This document shows positions 7,140 to 10,264 of a stretch of DNA of 10,264 nucleotides, piece after piece. Under the pieces are notes generated by a model. That model was not told the origin of the DNA and ran no database searches. It saw only the letters and a list, made by a program, of their open reading frames with translations. The position numbers were made by a program, and so were the translations under genes. The stretch covers positions 1 to 10,264 of the forward strand of contig RBNI01007481.1 of assembly GCA_003990745.1 (NCBI GenBank), given 5' to 3'. This DNA comes from Jimgerdemannia flammicorona. Its lineage: Eukaryota; Mucoromycota; Endogonomycetes; Endogonales; Endogonaceae. Within the stretch, counting starts at the first letter, position 1. Each line of letters opens with the position of its first letter.

Positions 7140-9030
7140 GGGCTTACAGATCTAACTAATTTACAATATAGTGCCAAAACTTCTCCAAGATCTCATACTC
7201 TCCAAGCCAATGTTTAGACATTTGTACCACTCCCCCCTCCTGACCAATATCTATATATTTCTCACACTCAAATGTGTCATCCACTACTAAGTGCCCAGAC
7301 CAATAGTTTAGCATTACATTCTGCCTTAGAAATCTCCACCATACTGCCCAGAACTTAGGGGGAAACTACTGTATAACCTACTTACTCTAAGGTCAAAGAC
7401 TATTCTAGTCCCACTTCTCACCAATCCCCACTCTCTACCATGCTTTAGGCCACAGGTCTTCCCCAAGACCCTGCATACATTCCATTCTATTGCCAAGCTA
7501 AAAATCCTTCACCAATGCATCTCTTAGTAGTAGCCTATCTCATCTCCACATCTGTGGTTCCCAGTTCTCCTCCCTCTCATCACTCTACCACTGAAGTCTA
7601 ATTCTCCTTGCACTATCTACCACTCTCCACCAAAAGCCCTTATAATGTATTCTCCTGCTCTCATCCAGGGCCACTATTGCAAGCAGGTCACCAGTTGCTC
7701 TACAAGGGGAATATTAGACTTTCCACACTCTCTGCATAAGTAGTACCCACTCCTGGCTCCTCAACTTACTTGCTCTCTTCTCTTAGACAATGAAGGTATT
7801 TGGTAAAGTCTACTAAGCCTAGCCCACCTCTGTCAACAGACAGAGTCAGAACCTCTCAGTCTATCTGACTTTGCCTTCTAGTCCAAATCTATGATCTCGC
7901 CATCTTCAGAAGTCACCTGACCACCCATACTGAAAAGTCCAGATAATATCCCACATACTATAGCTTTGGCAGCCAATACACATTCAGCACCATTACCCTT
8001 CCTGCCAGTGAAATATGTCAACTACCCCACCTCAAGATAATATTCTCCCATACCAGTAGCTACCATTCTCACCAAGTACAGGGCAGAAGAGACCCATATA
8101 CTAAAAGTATATCTCCAAGTACTGGACCAGTTCTCTTGCTGGAACCACTATACCAATTATATTACCACTAACTATTCTGCCACCTAATACCAGAGTCTCA
8201 CATTTGTGCTAGTTGAGTCAAGCACCTGAGCCTCTCTCATACCATTCCATAGTTCTTCTTAATTTCTCAACATTCTCCAAGAAACTCAGTCTAACTACCA
8301 TATTATCTGCAAAAGCCCCAACCTTCCAGTTAATTCTCAAAATATCTAAACCCCTGATTTTATACCAGATCCTGTCCAATAGGGGCTCTAAGAAGAGAGT
8401 GTAAAGGATGAGTAACAAAGGATCCCTATGTGGCACTCCATGACCAAGTGGAAAAGTTACTCCCCTATACTCATTCACTACTAATACTACTTGACTATTC
8501 TCCAATAGACTGATTAATGACTGTCTGAACCCCAGGGGAATTTTCACATGTTTCAGCACTTCCTCTAGCTAGGCCCTCCTCACCCTATTATATGTTTTCT
8601 TCTGATTCAGAAACACTAAGTGGTCATCAACTCCAGCTGTCTGAGTACCTTCAATTACTCCATAGACCCAGGCAGTTCCATCTCAGATTAACTGACCATC
8701 TACAAATCTCCTCTGCTCTACTCTTAGTACCTGCTGAGTAATCTTCTATAGTCTAGTTACCAAGATCTTCATCACCAGCTTGCAGTTTATATTAAGGAGC
8801 ATGATCAGCCACTAGTTCTTCCAATCTTCTCTTCTTCTCTTATCCTTATAGAGCAAAGAGACCAGCCCTAGGCACTGGTCCCAATCCAAGTTCCAGATTA
8901 AAGTGCCTTATCATACATTACCATCATCTCTTTCAGTACCACCTCTACCTCAGCCATCTTCTTCCAAAAATCCCAGGGTAGCCCATACTCTCCCAAAGCT
9001 ATCTCTTTATATATCAAAGCCAAGACCTTT
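7140..9030 (-). pseudogene. LINE copy B ORF2: reverse transcriptase and C-terminal region, 5' truncated
   Basis: From the truncated start the reading gives LPWDFWKKMAEVE (about 8980), NCKLVMKILVT (about 8780) and QRRFVDGQLI (about 8710). Motif A reads FLNQKKTYNRV (8620-8581), motif B is GHGVPHRDPLL (about 8440), then LEPLLDRIW, and motif C is FADN (8313-8302). In motif A the first catalytic Asp is Asn, and in motif C the second Asp is Asn, so the RT is dead even in the open part. A clean 113-codon stretch spans 8559-8218. Downstream are KCETLVLGG, LTLSVDRGGLGLVDF (7852-7806), then after a frame change RIHYKGFWWRVVDSARRIRL (about 7640-7592) and PKFWAVWWRFLRQNV (about 7365-7310), a Trp-rich C-terminus. 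No endonuclease is present. The lower boundary is uncertain. Confidence 0.8.
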
Positions 9031-9031
9031 T

Positions 9032-9042
9032 AGTCACACTCT
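9032..9042. repeat. Target-site duplication of LINE copy B, right copy
   Basis: AGTCACACTCT is identical to 6669-6679. It marks the truncated 5' end of copy B and the return to copy A ORF1. Confidence 0.85.
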
Positions 9043-9962
9043 CTTGTCATTCATAATCTCAATTACTGTCTTTACCTTAAACTCCTTCCAGATTAACTAT
9101 CTCTTTTTCACTGCTTCAACCAGATCTTCCAACATCTTCAGCAAGTCCTCCTTCTATTCTAGCATCTCCTTTACTCTTAAGACCTTACACTCTACTGGTT
9201 TCTACTTCAGTACCACTGGTCAATCTTGTTCTTTCTCAGTATTCTCTTTGTTTATCAGTTTCATTCAAATATGTATCTACATTTCTAGTCCTGAACACAG
9301 TTCCTTCTCAGACCCAGAAGCCAATATCTACTATATCATTATTCTTCTTAATAATATCTACAATCAGCCCCCCTGGCCACTTTCTTCTTCACCATAAGTA
9401 TATTTGCCACCACCAGTTGTACTACTCTGGAGTCCCAGTATAGACACTAAGCTATAGAGATTACTACCCTTCCTACTACTACTTCTTTCTCTAATATTCT
9501 TAATATCAACTCCTCTTTAAAGCCTATCTCTACTCCTTCCAGTCTCTTCAAGAACTTCACTAAAGCTGCTTCTTTTATCTCCTGAGCCAGAAGCCTCAGA
9601 AATATTTTTGCTATAACTACTAAGCCTCAGAAGTACAAAGTAATATAAATTTAGATATTAATTTCTTGAGTAATAGTACTACCACCAGATCTGTTACACT
9701 ATTGGCCAGATTTCCAGACCTCATGTCTCCCCTCAGTTCAGCCCCACCATTAGCTATTATATCTGGATTTTTTTCTAGATTAGTAGTTTCCCCTCTATGC
9801 TATTCCACTCTCTCCAGCTTCTACTCCTCCAGCCCTACCACTACTGTTACCATGGGCCCCCCTGTCAGGCTCTATAGTCTCCTCTTTCTTCTTACCCTTC
9901 TGTAGCCAGTCCTCTAATCCAGTTACTAGATATTCTGTCTTAATATTATCAGCAAAGCTCAT
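9043..9962 (-). pseudogene. LINE copy A ORF1, N-terminal part
   Basis: The start is ATG 9962-9960, opening MSFADNIKTEYLVTGLEDWL followed by QKGKKKEETIEPD and a Gly/Ser-rich stretch. It is open for 55 codons before a TAG. This is the first convincing frame after a 5' UTR of about 280 bp, so I take it as the ORF1 start. The middle is broken by stops and frame changes. Near the copy B junction the frame is again clear as KVLRVKEMLE, KEDLLKMLEDLVEAVKKR and WKEFKVKTVIEIMND, strongly charged and probably coiled coil. Such a highly charged first protein is expected to bind the LINE RNA. No named domain is recognised; assignment rests on position and continuity across the copy B insertion. Confidence 0.65.
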
Positions 9963-10246
9963 TCTCCCAGACCCCTATCTACTGGTCTCCCCTCTTCCAC
10001 CTCCTTATCTACTAGAGAGAGTACTCAATAGACTCTCTCCTAATCTATAACTTCTCTTTATATACTGTTAGTTGAATATACTGAGACCACCCTACTCTGT
10101 ATGCTCCTCAGAATACTCATTAGTTACTATGTTATTATTATCTTTTCTCTAAAAATAATATTGAAAATATTGTCAGAAATTTGTATAACCTTAATTGTAA
10201 TAAAGAAAGGTACTGTCAACTTTGCTAAAAGTTACCTTTGACTCTC
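9963..10246 (-). promoter_or_regulatory. 5' UTR / internal promoter region of LINE copy A
   Basis: This is non-coding DNA between the poly-T at the window end and the ORF1 start. LINEs carry their promoter inside this region, but no specific promoter motif can be named. The far end holds a possible bulged hairpin at 10206-10239. Confidence 0.45.
10206..10239. other. Bulged inverted repeat at the 5' end of copy A
   Basis: AAAGGT at 10206-10211 pairs with ACCTTT at 10234-10239, and AACTTT at 10218-10223 pairs with AAAGTT at 10228-10233. The loop is 4 nt and a 6-nt bulge lies on one side, giving 12 pairs in total. It sits next to the poly-T junction. Confidence 0.45.
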
Positions 10247-10264
10247 TTTTTTTTTTTTTTTTTT
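10247..10264 (-). other. Poly-A tail of a further LINE, cut by the window end (poly-T on plus strand)
   Basis: Eighteen uninterrupted T's end the window. By analogy with the copy B tail this is probably the 3' tail of another minus-strand LINE lying to the right. The rest of that element is outside the window. Confidence 0.5.

Larger units (their letters stand above)
6680..9031 (-). mobile_element. LINE copy B: 5'-truncated Tad1-like retrotransposon nested in copy A ORF1
   Basis: The minus-strand element starts inside the N-terminal RT region at 9031, runs through RT and the C-terminal region of ORF2, and ends in a poly-A tail at 6702-6680 (23 nt with one interruption). 5' truncation, a poly-A tail and a target-site duplication are the three hallmarks of a LINE insertion. 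It is related to copy A but clearly diverged, so it is not a recent daughter. It contains a single CpG, at 7898. Because it interrupts copy A, it must have arrived later. Confidence 0.85.
1150..10246 (-). mobile_element. LINE copy A: outer, near full-length Tad1-like non-LTR retrotransposon, interrupted twice
   Basis: Reading leftwards from about 10246, the minus strand shows a 5' UTR, a charged ORF1, then ORF2 with an APE-type endonuclease and a LINE reverse transcriptase. This is the two-ORF plan of Tad1-clade elements. The element is in three pieces: 10246-9043, 6679-3809 and 1738 to at least 1150. They are separated by LINE copy B and by a 2065-bp element. Summed, and counting to position 1, it is about 5.8 kb, a plausible full length. 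Both ORFs carry many stops and some frameshifts, so the copy is dead. The left limit is uncertain because homology to copy B fades near 1150. Confidence 0.8.

Noticed and set aside
8903..9397. Plus-strand ORF of 164 codons, Ser/Phe/Ile-rich
   Set aside because: It is antisense to LINE copies A and B and runs straight across the copy B junction at 9031-9042, so it cannot be an old real gene. The Ser/Phe-rich look comes from reading a purine-rich coding strand backwards.

Overview
The window looks like a repeat-rich stretch of a filamentous fungal genome, probably an ascomycete. The evidence is degraded Tad1-type LINE (non-LTR) retrotransposons, fungal-style promoter pieces (TATA box, A/C-rich leader) and near-total loss of CpG in the LINEs. 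I see no intact host gene, tRNA, rRNA or CRISPR array. Everything recognisable belongs to transposable elements, most with stops or frameshifts. I cannot name the species.

The layout is a nest. The outer layer is one old LINE (copy A), read on the minus strand. Its 5' end lies near 10246 and it runs leftwards as 5' UTR, ORF1, ORF2 endonuclease and reverse transcriptase (RT). It is split twice. First, a second, 5'-truncated LINE in the same orientation (copy B, 6680-9031, poly-A tail seen as poly-T at 6680-6702) sits inside ORF1, flanked by an 11-bp exact target-site duplication. Second, a 2065-bp element of unknown family (1744-3808) sits inside the RT domain between motifs B and C. It is flanked by the 5-bp duplication CTGTT and has TGTAAG...CTTACA ends. 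Taking either insert and one duplication copy out brings the LINE protein frame back together, so the junctions are well supported.

The 2065-bp element is the most interesting object. It carries its own plus-strand gene (2032-3129, 365 codons, no recognised domain) behind a TATA box and an A/C-rich leader. The first 140 codons contain six stops and the last 225 are open. It also has 31-bp periodic repeats with TGAGTCA sites, and a 3' non-coding part with a TATA-to-AATAAA arrangement. It keeps 31 CpGs, against one in about 6.45 kb of neighbouring LINE DNA, so it has a different history and is probably a younger arrival.

The left 1.15 kb is unresolved: it is either the 3' end of copy A or a different decayed element on the plus strand. 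A poly-T at 10247-10264 closes the window and looks like the tail of a third LINE in the same orientation.
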